Program-made: the position numbers and the translations under genes
Notes under the pieces: generated by a model
Database searches by the model: none
What the model was told of the DNA's origin: nothing
What the model saw: the letters and a program-made list of their open reading frames with translations, nothing else
Assembly (NCBI GenBank): GCA_035578175.1
Contig: JAQMRL010000006.1
Span: 66,324,001 to 66,388,000 of the forward strand
Reading direction: 5' to 3'
DNA length: 64,000 nucleotides
Source of the DNA: Catonia carolina
Lineage: Eukaryota; Arthropoda; Insecta; Hemiptera; Achilidae
Part shown: piece after piece, positions 23,331 through 33,120 of the stretch
How the letters are laid out: every line of letters starts with the position of its first letter
How positions within the stretch are numbered: position 1 is the first letter of the stretch

Positions 23331-24124
23331 CATTACTAAAGTATTACTAGCATAAAATGCTGCTGGTTTATTCACGGTGTTATAGTGCCGAATTTAATTT
23401 ATTCTGAGAGGAATTTTTTATTGTAGAGATGCTGCACTATTATATACAGGGTGAAAGTTTCGTCAGAATTTCAGTTACCTCGTTGAAACGAAGCCTTACA
23501 GATATTTGCTGGGCGTTAAATTAAGCATAAATTTTACCGTATCGTATGTAAAATGAAGAGAAAAATTGAACGAAACAGGTTTCAGACCTGTAGCTGCAGT
23601 AATTGTTAAGATACCTGATGAAATACGCAAAACTTGGTCCCGAAAACCAAATAAGTTTCCTTTGGGTTTGATGTAGACGAACTTTGTTAAATGGATAATA
23701 AACACAAGAAATTATTATACAAAACTTGTAGAGAATTTAATTCTGAAGAGAATGATGTAAAGTAAGTCATTAATAAATTGGCAAACGCAATTTTTAAAAA
23801 AAATATTTTTTAATTAAATAAAAAAACGCATGAAAAATAGACAAAATCTGTCTCTTGTCTACGACTCGCCTGTGGATACCAAAGAGGAGTTGCTCACATG
23901 GATTATTAATGAAACTCAGAGGATACACCTGGGATCTTAGAAAGAGTTCGCCAGTCCATGAGAAAACGGCTGGATGCTTGTATTTTGAACGAGGGTAAAC
24001 ATTTTGAACATCTGTTGTGACGTGGCTATCTGGTGTATTTGCTGGTGCTATTTTTTTCAGTGGATTGTTCCGCATATTTTCTGAAATCAGTGAATCTTTT
24101 TGTAAGCATTTTAATTCTGCTGGT
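23331..24124. other. Non-coding stretch
   Basis: Nothing recognised. A TATACAGGGTG string at about 23443-23453 resembles termini of some short elements but has no partner here. Confidence 0.4.
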
Positions 24125-24129
24125 ATGTA

Positions 24130-24690
24130 ATGTTGCAACCTAGATACCGCGAAATGAATACCTGTTCAAAAATATTAATCTCTAAAACATTTTTGCTTCT
24201 GACTGGCTCCTTCCCCCTGAATGTCATTAATTTTGTCATCTTCATCGAAACTGTCTACTTATATTCTTTGCAGAATTTGTTCAGGATGAAGAATGCCCTC
24301 TGCAGGTCACCCTCATTCTCCTGTAGCACTATCAGGTCTTTGGAAAATAATAGGCAGTTTACAGCCACATCTTCTCTTGTGAGAATACGTGTGTATTTAA
24401 GTCTGCAATCACCTGATCATGTCATCCAAATAAATATTAAACAAAGTGGGTGATAGACCACACCCTTGTCTTAGTCCTATATAAATAATTACTTTTCCAA
24501 AATTGGAATCCTTCATTGCTTTTATCCCACTGGTTTTTTTGTACAGGCTTTGAACTACTTTTATAAGTTGAGAAGGATATACATTATCTCGAAATATTTT
24601 CCCTTAATTTTATTCTATATACTGTATCGAAAGCCTTTTGAAGACCGACGAAAGCTAAATGAGTTTTTAGATTAAATTTCCTTTTTTTCT
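24130..24690 (-). pseudogene. LINE reverse-transcriptase palm fragment (copy 1)
   Basis: Minus-strand reading gives HLAFVGLQKAFDTVYR (motif A region), then LRQGCGLSPTLFNIYLDDMI, ENEGDLQRAFFILNKFCKEY and FRGKEPVRSKN, each in the right order but with frameshifts. It lies in the presumed intron upstream of the Cys-rich exon at 24855-25226. A second fragment of the same segment lies downstream at 25500-25790. Confidence 0.75.
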
Positions 24691-24854
24691 TAACGATTTG
24701 TTTTATGATAATCTGTTTTATTATTTTGAATATTTTTACAATTATTTGACCTAAGTGTTCCTTCAAAATTACTGATCGCTACACATCATGATATCATAGG
24801 AAAATTAAACTGAGGAACAAAAATTGAAATTAATGAAAGTATTGTTTGTTTCAG

Positions 24855-25226
24855 GATGGTGTTAATGGAAATCTTATTCAAAATTCCATAAATAAGGAAA
24901 GTGTAAATTTTCTGGTGAAAACTTGCACAACTTTTGGTTTGATTCTAACTATTCCTGTTGCTTTCTTGATGACGTGTACCGGATTTATTTTGTGTTGTGT
25001 CCTGGGTAAAGGAGTCTGTATCAAATGCTGTGATGAATGCTGTTGTCGCTGCATTTATAGTTGGTGCAAAACCGATGAGTATAAAAATGGTATTTGCTAC
25101 AGATTGGGCAAAATTTTTGTGATTATTGGAACATACTCAAATAAGTTTGCTTGGAAATTAGTGAGGTGCACTAACTGCTCTAAATCTCAATGGGTTTGTG
25201 ATTTAGAAGGATGTTTCACACTATAG
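24855..25226 (+). CDS. Terminal exon, Cys-rich membrane/secreted protein (family copy 2)
   Basis: The exon follows a TTTGTTTCAG acceptor (AG at 24853-24854) and reads 123 codons to TAG. It begins Asp-Gly-Val-Asn-Gly, matching the Glu-Gly-Val-Ser-Gly start of the exon at 1554-1934. A hydrophobic segment (LILTIPVAFLMTCTGFIL) runs into a very Cys-rich stretch (KCCDECCCRC), then a tail with AWKLVRCTNCSKSQW. The protein is unrecognised. A single membrane span with a palmitoylatable or disulfide-rich tail is possible. I could not find its first exon upstream, where LINE debris sits; the frame itself is undamaged. Gene copies 1 and 3 lie on the opposite strand. Confidence 0.6.
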   Translation, partial: DGVNGNLIQNSINKESVNFLVKTCTTFGLILTIPVAFLMTCTGFILCCVLGKGVCIKCCDECCCRCIYSWCKTDEYKNGICYRLGKIFVIIGTYSNKFAWKLVRCTNCSKSQWVCDLEGCFTL

Positions 25227-25499
25227 AATAAATATACTTGTTATTAAGGGAACAAGGAAAGGCCTATCTCGGCAATATAATTTGACCTATGCTAAAATGA
25301 TATATTTTTTATACTCTTCATACAAATAACCTAGCAAATATTTTAGTATACCTATTTGTAATTTTTTATCATACTATGTAGGTGTACATGAATGTAGGCC
25401 TAAATAATCAGCATAAAGGTTTTGTGTTTTTTTTAAATCTTTTGCTCAGTTTCAACGTATATAGGAAATGAAAGTATTATTTTCATGTGTATCTTTCGA

Positions 25500-25790
25500 A
25501 TCATGTTTTCACAGGAAGCTGGCAAGAAACTGCCAACTTATATTATTTGCACAATTTGTTCAGCATGAAGTGTGCTCTCTGCAGGTCATCCTCATTCTCC
25601 TGTAGCAACATCAGGTCATCCGCCAATAATAGGCAGAGAAGAACCATATCTTCTCCTATGAGAATACCTTTGTGTATTTTAGACTTCCAATTTCTAATCC
25701 CGTTTTCCAAATAAAATATTAAACAAAGTGGGTGGTAGACTACACCGTTGCCTTACTTCTCTGTTAATAATTACTTCGTCAGAATTGTAA
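25500..25790 (-). pseudogene. LINE reverse-transcriptase palm fragment (copy 2)
   Basis: It is homologous to the YADD-region part of 24130-24690. Minus-strand reading includes LADDLMLLQENEDDLQRA and the HPLCLIFYLENG-like segment. The LADD motif is the polymerase active site. It is truncated at both ends and frame-broken. Confidence 0.7.
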
Positions 25791-26580
25791 TTATTATTGC
25801 TATTATCCTTCTGGTATTTTATAGAATAGCAGTCTATGTTTCATTGGATCGTTGATGTGAAGACTAAATAAATTAATTTCATTGGTGAAAAATTTAATAA
25901 ATTGTTAAACTGTCCATCAAAATTAATATTTAAAAAATAATTTAATGATATTTCTAATCAAGATAAATAATATAAACTAAAAAGTTTTAACGGATAATCT
26001 TAATCCAAATTTGTTACCAGAGGCTATAATATTAAAATTAAATAAAAGATAGGATTTCAAAATTAGAGAAATTACGATTCCGTATAAATATTTACAAGTA
26101 ATTAAACACATTAAAACGAAATAAGAACAGCATGCAGATAAGACTGAATTTTTAGACATGATGAAACAACAAAAGGATTTACAAATAAGGAATAAAGGAA
26201 TTAAAGTCCAGCCTCTTTTAGTTTGCTCACTAACTTAATAGGAATACGATATCCGCAAAGTCGCAGACTCTAGCGTGCATCCTGTAGTAGGTGGCTTTTG
26301 TTTGTTGACAGTAGGAGCAAACTAAGAACGGCTGAACTGTAAATAAATCTTATAAAACCAGATGCAACAATAACTCTAAGCCCCATTTCATGGATGAAGG
26401 GATAAAGAACAAGTATACAACGGACTGCAAGGAATATGATTAAAAACTATCATATCAGTTTAAATTGTATATTCAGCTCGTAAATACAATCCATTAAATT
26501 CACTTTATATTTCAAAGATCATTTATCATATTTAAAAGAATTTACAACATAATTTACTTTGTAATATCAATACTATGTAT
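25791..26580. other. Non-coding stretch
   Basis: Nothing recognised apart from AT-rich DNA. Confidence 0.5.
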
Positions 26581-26582
26581 AC

Positions 26583-27550
26583 ACGAGGTGTGGCTATTAT
26601 ATAACGTGACTGACGTTGTAAAACAAATTATTATTATTTTATACATGATCACTTATTGTCACCTTCAATATACACTCCTTCTCCATCCCTCCAACGCTCC
26701 ATGCGAATTTTCCATAGTTGGAAACAGTGCTGGAAATCATCTTCTGTCAGCTCCTTTAGCACACGTGCCGCTTTTTCTTTTACAGGTTACACAGGCTCAA
26801 TCCTTATCCCTTAATGCAGATTTCACCTTAGGCAACTGGTAGAAATCACATGGCGCAAGATCTGGTGAATAAGGTGTTCCAACACTGAGATGCTGTACTT
26901 AGCTAGTAACCTCTTGACAGATAACGCGGAATGAGCTGACGCATTGTCTTTGGTGGAGAACCCATAATTTTGTCCTTCCACATTTCGGGGCGTTTTTCCT
27001 TACTCTTTGACGTAATTTAGAAAGTACCTCATGGTAGCAATACTGATTAATTGTTTGACCTTCAGGAACCCAGTGAAGGTACATAATCCCATGGATATAA
27101 AAAAACAACAATCAATATTGCTTTAAATTTTTACTTGCTCATTCGAGCTTTTTTGGCTGTTGGTAAAGTACGGCGCTTCCAGTGCATGGATTGGCGCTTC
27201 GTTTCCGGATCATCAGTAAAAAACTACGTTTCATCGTATGTTATTGTCTTCTACCTTTTTCCTAAGGTGACATCTGCATTAAAAGAGACAAGATTTGAGT
27301 CTGTGGAAGCTGTAAAAGAGAAAGCGGCACGTGTCCTGAAGGAGCTGACAGAAGATGACTTCCAGACTGTTTCCAACAATGGAACATTCGCATGGAGCGT
27401 TGTAGGGATAGAGAAGGAGTGACAATTGTAGGCATTGTAGGGATAGAGAAGGAGTGACATTGTAGGTGACAATAAGTAGACTAATTATGTATAAAATAAA
27501 AATAACATTTTTTACAACGTCAGTCTTGTTATTTAATAGCCACACCTCGT
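26583..27550. mobile_element. Inverted double mariner
   Basis: Both outer ends carry the same terminal sequence, ACGAGGTGTGGCTATTA (left) and its reverse complement (right, ending 27550), next to TA. From 27250 down to 26583 on the minus strand lies the middle and 3' part of a mariner transposase, including FFDIHG, the DNASAHSA catalytic motif and PYSPDLAPCDF. From about 27262 to 27550 on the plus strand lies a second transposase 3' part (KETRFESVEAVKEKAARVL). Neither 5' half is present. Each copy has frameshifts. The result is two 3' halves joined back to back, which differs from a normal mariner whose two TIRs flank one gene. Confidence 0.85.
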
Positions 27551-27813
27551 ATGTGTACATGTATTGGTCTAGTATTTATTGATTTGTCATCAATAAACGA
27601 ATGAATCAAGTGAATAATCAAATTTTATAAAATTGTTCAATATTTTCAATTTATTTTATTTATTAAATATTTTCTGTATTTAATGTTATTTTAAAAATAA
27701 TAATAGTTTAATTTATTATCGTGTTATAATAATATTGAACATTAGCAGTCAAAATGAAATCCAACATCGGTAAAACTTAAGATTATCACAATTACATCGT
27801 GTTTGGACTCATC
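27551..27813. other. AT-rich spacer
   Basis: Nothing recognised. Confidence 0.5.
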
Positions 27814-27821
27814 TTTTAAAG

Positions 27822-28193
27822 CAAGGGTTCTCAACCTTTCAGGCTCTGTGCCTCCCATAGTAGACTGACTTTTCGTCACGCTTCCCCTGTACTATTGCAG
27901 GTAATACAATTAAATATTTGATAACTTTTTACAAAATGTTTAATACTACCTTCAATACATTTTTGAACATATAGTCAAATCACAGAACCAAAAAACTTAA
28001 AATATAATTGTTTACGAAATCTTCAAACTCTAACATTGAGTGTAGTACAATAAAATAATGGTGTTTGAAATACAAAGGCAGGAACTAAACTGGGTTAATC
28101 ATAGCTTTTTTTCTATTCTAATACGATGACGCCTCACTTGAAAATCTTCAACGCCCCCCTAGGGGGGCGCGCCCCCCAGTTTGAGAACCCCTG
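27822..28193. mobile_element. Non-autonomous hAT element (MITE)
   Basis: It is 372 bp long. The ends are inverted, CAAGGGTTCTCAACC on the left and CAGGGGTTCTCAAAC on the right (reverse complement), the form typical of hAT/Charlie-type elements. It is flanked by a perfect 8-bp duplication TTTTAAAG (27814-27821 and 28194-28201). A GC-rich palindrome (CCCCCCTAGGGGGG) sits just inside the right end. There is no coding capacity. Confidence 0.92.
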
Positions 28194-28201
28194 TTTTAAA
28201 G

Positions 28202-28646
28202 AATAATACTTAAATTTTGAAAACTATATACAATTTTGATAAAAGTAGTTACAACTAAAATCATAGTATTGCAGTCAAGCGCCTAGTAGGTGACTCACTA
28301 CTGGAGTATGTAGAACGCAGTTAAAGCAGGCTAAGGCAGGGAAGAGATTGCTGCGCGCGTGTGTTTGTATCTGAAGGAAGGTTTGTGATCTAGGTTCCAC
28401 GAGGCTGTAGACATATTATAGTTTTCGGTTTGAAACTAGGCTATCTATTTATGAATCTGAGAGCGGGCTCAGCTCGGTAGGTGATCATTAGGTAATGTCT
28501 GTACATGTAAGTTAATTTTATTGAATGGAATACAATGTAAAAATTGTTACAATGTTTCTTATTATCTACTATGTAGTAATATACTTAAAAGATGTTTAAG
28601 TTACCAACGTGGGATTTTTGTAAGTTACCGATATTAAGTTAAACTC
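28202..28646. other. Non-coding stretch
   Basis: Nothing recognised. Confidence 0.5.
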
Positions 28647-28808
28647 TCAATTTTTAAATATTGTGTGAAATTCTCCTTCTTCTTCTCTAGCCCTGTAAAA
28701 ATTATGAACCCAATAGGCTTTTCTTTCTCTTATTTTCTTGCGTTCTTCTTCTTGTACTAGTTCATATAAGCAGCAGACAAAAATTACGTCCTCTTCGTCT
28801 TGAACCAT
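28647..28808 (-). pseudogene. Harbinger (HARBI1-like) transposase N-terminal fragment
   Basis: This 53-codon minus-strand ORF starts with ATG at 28808. It has an acidic lead, then VQEEERKKIRERKAYWVHNF and YRAREEEGEFHTIF. The YWVH...R...GEFH pattern is typical of the N-terminus of PIF/Harbinger nucleases. It ends at a stop or exon edge directly after it. No DDE catalytic part was found nearby, so it is a relic or an isolated first exon. Confidence 0.65.
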
Positions 28809-29266
28809 GAAACTTAGTCTATAACTACGAACAAGAGACTATTGCACGGTAAGCAGTCGACAATAGCATCGACGTTCGGTAGGCGCACAGTACCTATTAT
28901 GTAAATTGAAACGGTCGAACATAGTAGTGACACAGTAGCAGCACGGTCCGCGCACATTCCTACATGTGTAAATCCAATTTTTAATGGTTCATCGCACGTT
29001 GAAAAACTGCTTAAGTGTTGCTGACGATTAACGTAATTTAAAATTAAGGTTAGAATTTAATTAGGGAGAATTATCTGAAAAACTGTTTTATTAGATAAAC
29101 ATATCCAATAATTTTACTCGTTTTAGAGTATTACATATTAATTTTGTGGTTGTTAACTTACGTCAAAGGATTTGAAAAAAATTGTATTTTGTATTAGCTG
29201 TAAAATCAGTTCCAGACAAAGGGTGCCCAGTTCTGAAACATTCTCCTTATGTCTTGGTTCGAAGTT
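28809..29266. other. Non-coding stretch
   Basis: Nothing recognised; probably 3' flank of gene copy 3 on the minus strand. Confidence 0.45.
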
Positions 29267-29662
29267 TTATTTTGAAACGGAATTAGTTTCTATGTACCAC
29301 TTGTCATAATAATTATCGAACTTAGCACAACCCCATGCAGAGGTGATCTTGTCGAAACTCCATTTACAAATTGAGGGTAAAAAGTATTTATCACAATCAA
29401 ACGCTGAATGGGAATATTCTTCTTCACAGCACTTGAAATATTGACAAAAAAAATCAACGAAGTCGCATATTAAATTGCAAAGTGTGCAAAATGGTATTAC
29501 AAACAATATTATTGGTATTGTTTGTAAAATGGCAAACAGATGGAATTTTTGTCTCATAAATTCCTTCTTTTTCTGAATTTTTTCTTTAGACGTTTGCGTT
29601 ATTAAAAATGGCTGTGTATTTTTCATATCTGCCAATGTTAAAGGTCTACTTTCAACACAGTC
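29267..29662 (-). CDS. Terminal exon, Cys-rich membrane/secreted protein (family copy 3)
   Basis: On the minus strand TTATTCCAG precedes 29662, and the frame reads 131 codons to a stop at 29267. It starts Asp-Cys-Val-Glu and has a basic, Lys-rich stretch (KEKIQKKKEFMRQK). A hydrophobic segment follows (FAILQTIPIILFVIPFC), then Cys-rich sequence (YFKCCEEE) and a C-terminal tail with ITSAWGCAKF. The acceptor phase and layout match 1554-1934 and 24855-25226. Together with the signal-peptide exon at 31070-31123 it gives a predicted 149-residue product, routed to the secretory pathway by the signal. The role is unknown; no homology to a named family is claimed. Confidence 0.65.
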   Translation of the reverse strand, partial: DCVESRPLTLADMKNTQPFLITQTSKEKIQKKKEFMRQKFHLFAILQTIPIILFVIPFCTLCNLICDFVDFFCQYFKCCEEEYSHSAFDCDKYFLPSICKWSFDKITSAWGCAKFDNYYDKWYIETNSVSK

Positions 29663-31069
29663 CTGGAATAAGATCAAAATAAAACGTTAAATAACACAAA
29701 TAGCAAGTTAAAACTCAAGAGAACTCACGAAAAACAGGTGTGGGGTAGTGATGGGGCTTAATTTAACATAAGAGGATTAATAACATTGTAACTGGATTGA
29801 GCCAGTTATCATAATAACAGGTTACTAAAAACGCCCTGTAATTTAATAACACCCTGTTAGCTGTCACTTTATAACACCGTGCTTCAAAGCCGTTAAATAA
29901 ACTGAAGTACGAATGACACTTGTCTGACTTAAAACAGTAAGGACCGTTATAACAACATGAGACTGTTAAAACTAAACCAAGTTATCAATAGGTAACCTTA
30001 TCGTTTAATACCGCTTCTAAGTTTAACTACGTTATAATACTGTTTTATTAATACAAAACATTAATTAATAGGGTGGCAAATCTCACTGAATCTTTCACGG
30101 ACATAAATTTAAGAGAAACAGTACTATTTCCTGTAACCAAATACAACCACAGAAAATCAAACGCACTTTTCCGCGAACACAAACGAGGCTAGTCACACTG
30201 AATCTTTCACGGACAAAGCAGTAAGGCACATTAGTTACTATACATTGTACACCGAGACGAGAAGTCTGCAGCTATGCATCCGTAAATCGTCGGTAGGATT
30301 AAAGCAATTCAAACAAACCGTCCAGCGAGTCGTGATGTCAACGCCGGACTGTTTGTTTTGACTACCATTTTCTGTACCAATAATACTTTGTTAAAAAAGT
30401 CTTCCTGTTATAGTGAATAATTTAGTTCACTTTTTTCCGCATATATCTTGCTATTACTTATTCATACATTGTATTGTAGGGTGAACGATAACATTATTAT
30501 TTTAATAACAGTTTATAGAATCATGTTATCGAAGAGGCTGTAATTTCAGTTATACGTTATCAAGAAATAGCTTTATTTTCTATCAATAGTGTGGGGCAGT
30601 TCGCGCTTTCTGAATTGTCTACATTTGCTCTCCGCTTTGCTGGAAGTATTGTCGGCAGTTGTCTATCAGTATTGTAGTAATCATTGTCGGTCGACACGAC
30701 AGTAGGCCTTACCTAATTATAATGAGTGTCGGGACAGTAGTTAATTGGAATCCATTAGTAGTAAAACTATAATAATTTATTGCGAGTATTTAATTTATTT
30801 ATAAGTAGTTGTTGTGATTTTAACAGTTAATTTTATTATTTATTAACCAACACATTCCGAAAAAACCTGGCTCAAACTTTTAAAAATATTATTACTTCAT
30901 CTAATTCCTCATAATATACTTGTTCTATTTCTTCCTCTGTGCGAAGACGTAGGCATGTAGACCTGCACTATAGTGATAGGCTTTGGTTTTGTATCTACTC
31001 TATCTATGATAATCCTATCATTATACAGCTGAGAAAAAAATATTAGACGAAAATAATCAGTTCACTTAC
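29663..31069 (-). other. Presumed intron of family copy 3
   Basis: It is bounded by GTAAGT at 31069-31064 and TTATTCCAG at 29671-29663 (minus). It contains a LINE endonuclease relic (30890-31045) and two short partial repeats of ACTGAATCTTTCACGGACA (near 30084 and 30198). Confidence 0.55.
30890..31045 (-). pseudogene. LINE AP-endonuclease fragment
   Basis: Minus-strand reading gives NDRIIIDRV, then VQVYMPTSSH and EEEIEQVYYEELDEVI in an adjacent frame, the order seen in APE endonuclease domains of insect LINEs. About 50 codons, frame-broken. Confidence 0.6.
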
Positions 31070-31123
31070 GAAGTGTAGCAGAAATACAACTGCGACGACA
31101 AACATCAAGCAAAGTTCTTTCAT
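31070..31123 (-). CDS. Signal-peptide exon of family copy 3
   Basis: ATG at 31123 is followed by 17 codons giving Lys-Glu, then a hydrophobic run (LCLMFVVAVVFLLHF). The exon ends in phase 0 directly at GTAAGT. It lies 1.4 kb upstream, on the same strand, of the phase-0 exon 29267-29662. This is the strongest two-exon model of the family. Confidence 0.65.
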
Positions 31124-31129
31124 ATTTCC

Positions 31130-32100
31130 AAATTCAGTAAAAATTCTTTTACAAAAGAATTAAGATTAACTGGACTCGGAAATGCCTCAAAATCTGCAAA
31201 ACACAAAACTCATTTACATGTAAATCTTGATTTTTGCACATTCCACTAACATATTTCTAAAAACATGAACACTTTCATGAGATATTTTTGGACATAAGAA
31301 GCAACAATATTCTTCAGTAGCTTATTAGTTCTATCTCAAACGTTTGATTGAATTTGACATTATATTATCTACTTATTCAGATCAGATAACATACGTTCTG
31401 AATACGTTTTGGCTCCGTACCTACGGAGGTTCTTACTTTATAACATCCTTTTAGAGAAGCTAAGCATACAATTTTTGTGATTTTAAATTTAAATATACGT
31501 AAGTGAATTGCAATTTTTAAAATATGTGTTCAACGAGAGACATGAAATTGAATAAAACGACTTTGACACAATTTTTAAAATCGATCAATTTCTCATAATT
31601 GAAGTGTCGTTAGAAAACAAGTAGATTAATTTTAGCCTACTAATTTACTTTATGAAACTGATAAAAAAATGTTAACTAACTAAATGTTAAGGGAATATTC
31701 TGACCTACGCCAGCTGAACGATTATGATATCAAATTTTATCTGTAATTTTTTTTCTAGTTACCTGTAATACCTAAATAAGAAAAATAATTTTTAAATAAA
31801 TGTTTTTTGAACTAATTTAAATAATATTTTGTTTTATACAGAAATAGCAGCTCCTTAGAGAACCCGCAATAAAAGTAATAGTTTATGTAACCACTTCAAT
31901 ATTCTTTGCTTTGGTTCAATATTGTTTAGTCTGTTGAATTCAGTCCGCAAGGAATGCAGATTTCGTTTTGTATTTCTTGTATGTAAGAAACTTATTGCAA
32001 CATAGTTCCTGATTAGGCTAGAAATGGTTAGCGTAGTAAATTGTTTATTTACTGTCGCCGATCGGGGCCGACGACACGTGGCAAAACCTTGTTTGGAAAA
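31130..32100. other. Non-coding stretch, upstream of family copy 3
   Basis: It should contain the minus-strand promoter of copy 3; no clear TATA box was assigned. Confidence 0.4.
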
Positions 32101-32105
32101 TTGGT

Positions 32106-32188
32106 GGACCTGAAAAGGGCCGTTTGATTGGTTGGGGGTCCTGAAAAGGACGGTTGTAGTTAGTGGTTTGGTGGCCCTGAAACGGGCC
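32106..32188 (-). repeat. Three histone-mRNA-type 3' stem-loops
   Basis: On the minus strand, three copies of a TTTC-loop hairpin follow each other at about 32173-32188 (GGCCCGTTTCAGGGCC), 32137-32153 (GTCCTTTTCAGGAC core) and 32106-32121 (GGCCCTTTTCAGGTCC). Each is followed by CC-A-CCAA-like sequence, as in the conserved 3' end of replication-dependent histone mRNAs. Two have a stem mismatch. No histone reading frame was found next to them. They sit in a GC-rich island (about 32050-32620) unlike its surroundings, so they are probably decayed tandem copies of a histone-gene 3' end. Confidence 0.5.
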
Positions 32189-32620
32189 GTTGAAGGTGGC
32201 CAGATGCGGCGAGCTGGCGTGTACAGAGTTTTGTCCGAAAGGGTGACGACTCGGCTACCGGTTTCAAGCCTAGCGTTCCCTCAGCGGCAGTTGGGTCACC
32301 ACTACAGCGTAGTAGTAGCCTCCAGAGCCCCAAAGTGTCGGGTCGGCGTAGGCCGTTGACCGATAGCACGGCCGAGGCGGTTCCCTCCGGGCCTGCGCTG
32401 ATCTCTGCCTTCACCGTGGTGTCAGCTGGAACGCACGGGCTTCCATTGGCTGACTGGTCCGGGCATGTGGCATTTGCCACCGTTAGTGTCGTCCAGAGAT
32501 GGCCTCGTCGGGGCTCAGCTTGACTATTCGTCTTCTTCTTGATTGGTCTTTTCAGTTTGCAAGTTGGCTGTATAATGTGCCTCGCGGTCCGATGCCGTCT
32601 CTTAACTGGTTGACTGCCAT
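32189..32620. other. GC-rich island, identity unknown
   Basis: Composition contrasts sharply with the AT-rich flanks. Open frames exist on both strands (for example 32160-32657, -) but show no domain I recognise. Confidence 0.35.
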
Positions 32621-32663
32621 GAAACTTATGAATATATCTCAGTATGAAATCCGTCACTGCTAT

Positions 32664-33120
32664 GAGACATCAATCTGTGTCTCACATAACGTTGCCACGG
32701 ATGCTGCGAGACATGAATTTGTGTCTCGTTTCTTTGAAAACCATGTTTCAAAATTTTTTAAATGTGAGCTTGGCCTAATTCAGTTCATCTTTTGTAAATT
32801 GTGTACAGTAAATTGTGATTAGGACTTTAATTTTTGAAAAAAAAAACCATAAGGTGTAGCCTATATATTTTTTGTGATTTATTTTGTGGAACTTTAAAAC
32901 ATTTTATTTCATTTTAATCAAGATTATAATCATTACTAATTAATATCTTTTGACCTGTAATTATGTTAAGTTACAAAATACTGCTTTGTTTTCTTACTAT
33001 TACTAGAGTAATAAATAACTTTGTGTGTTTTTACTCTTTCGTTTCAATTTGTAATTCTTTTTGAGACATGAAACCATGTCTCATCATCTTTGGTTGCTAC
33101 GAGACATAATTTCGTGTCTC
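32664..33120. repeat. Four 20-nt palindromes in two pairs
   Basis: Palindromes of the form GAGACAT-N6-RTGTCTC or close variants lie at 32664-32683, 32708-32727, 33063-33082 and 33101-33120. The two pairs are 44 and 38 bases from start to start, with similar intervening sequence (GTTGC...), so the unit palindrome-spacer-palindrome is itself duplicated. Confidence 0.8.

Noticed and set aside
32160..32657. 165-codon minus ORF in the GC-rich island
   Set aside because: Open only because of high G+C. No domain, and it runs through the stem-loop motif.
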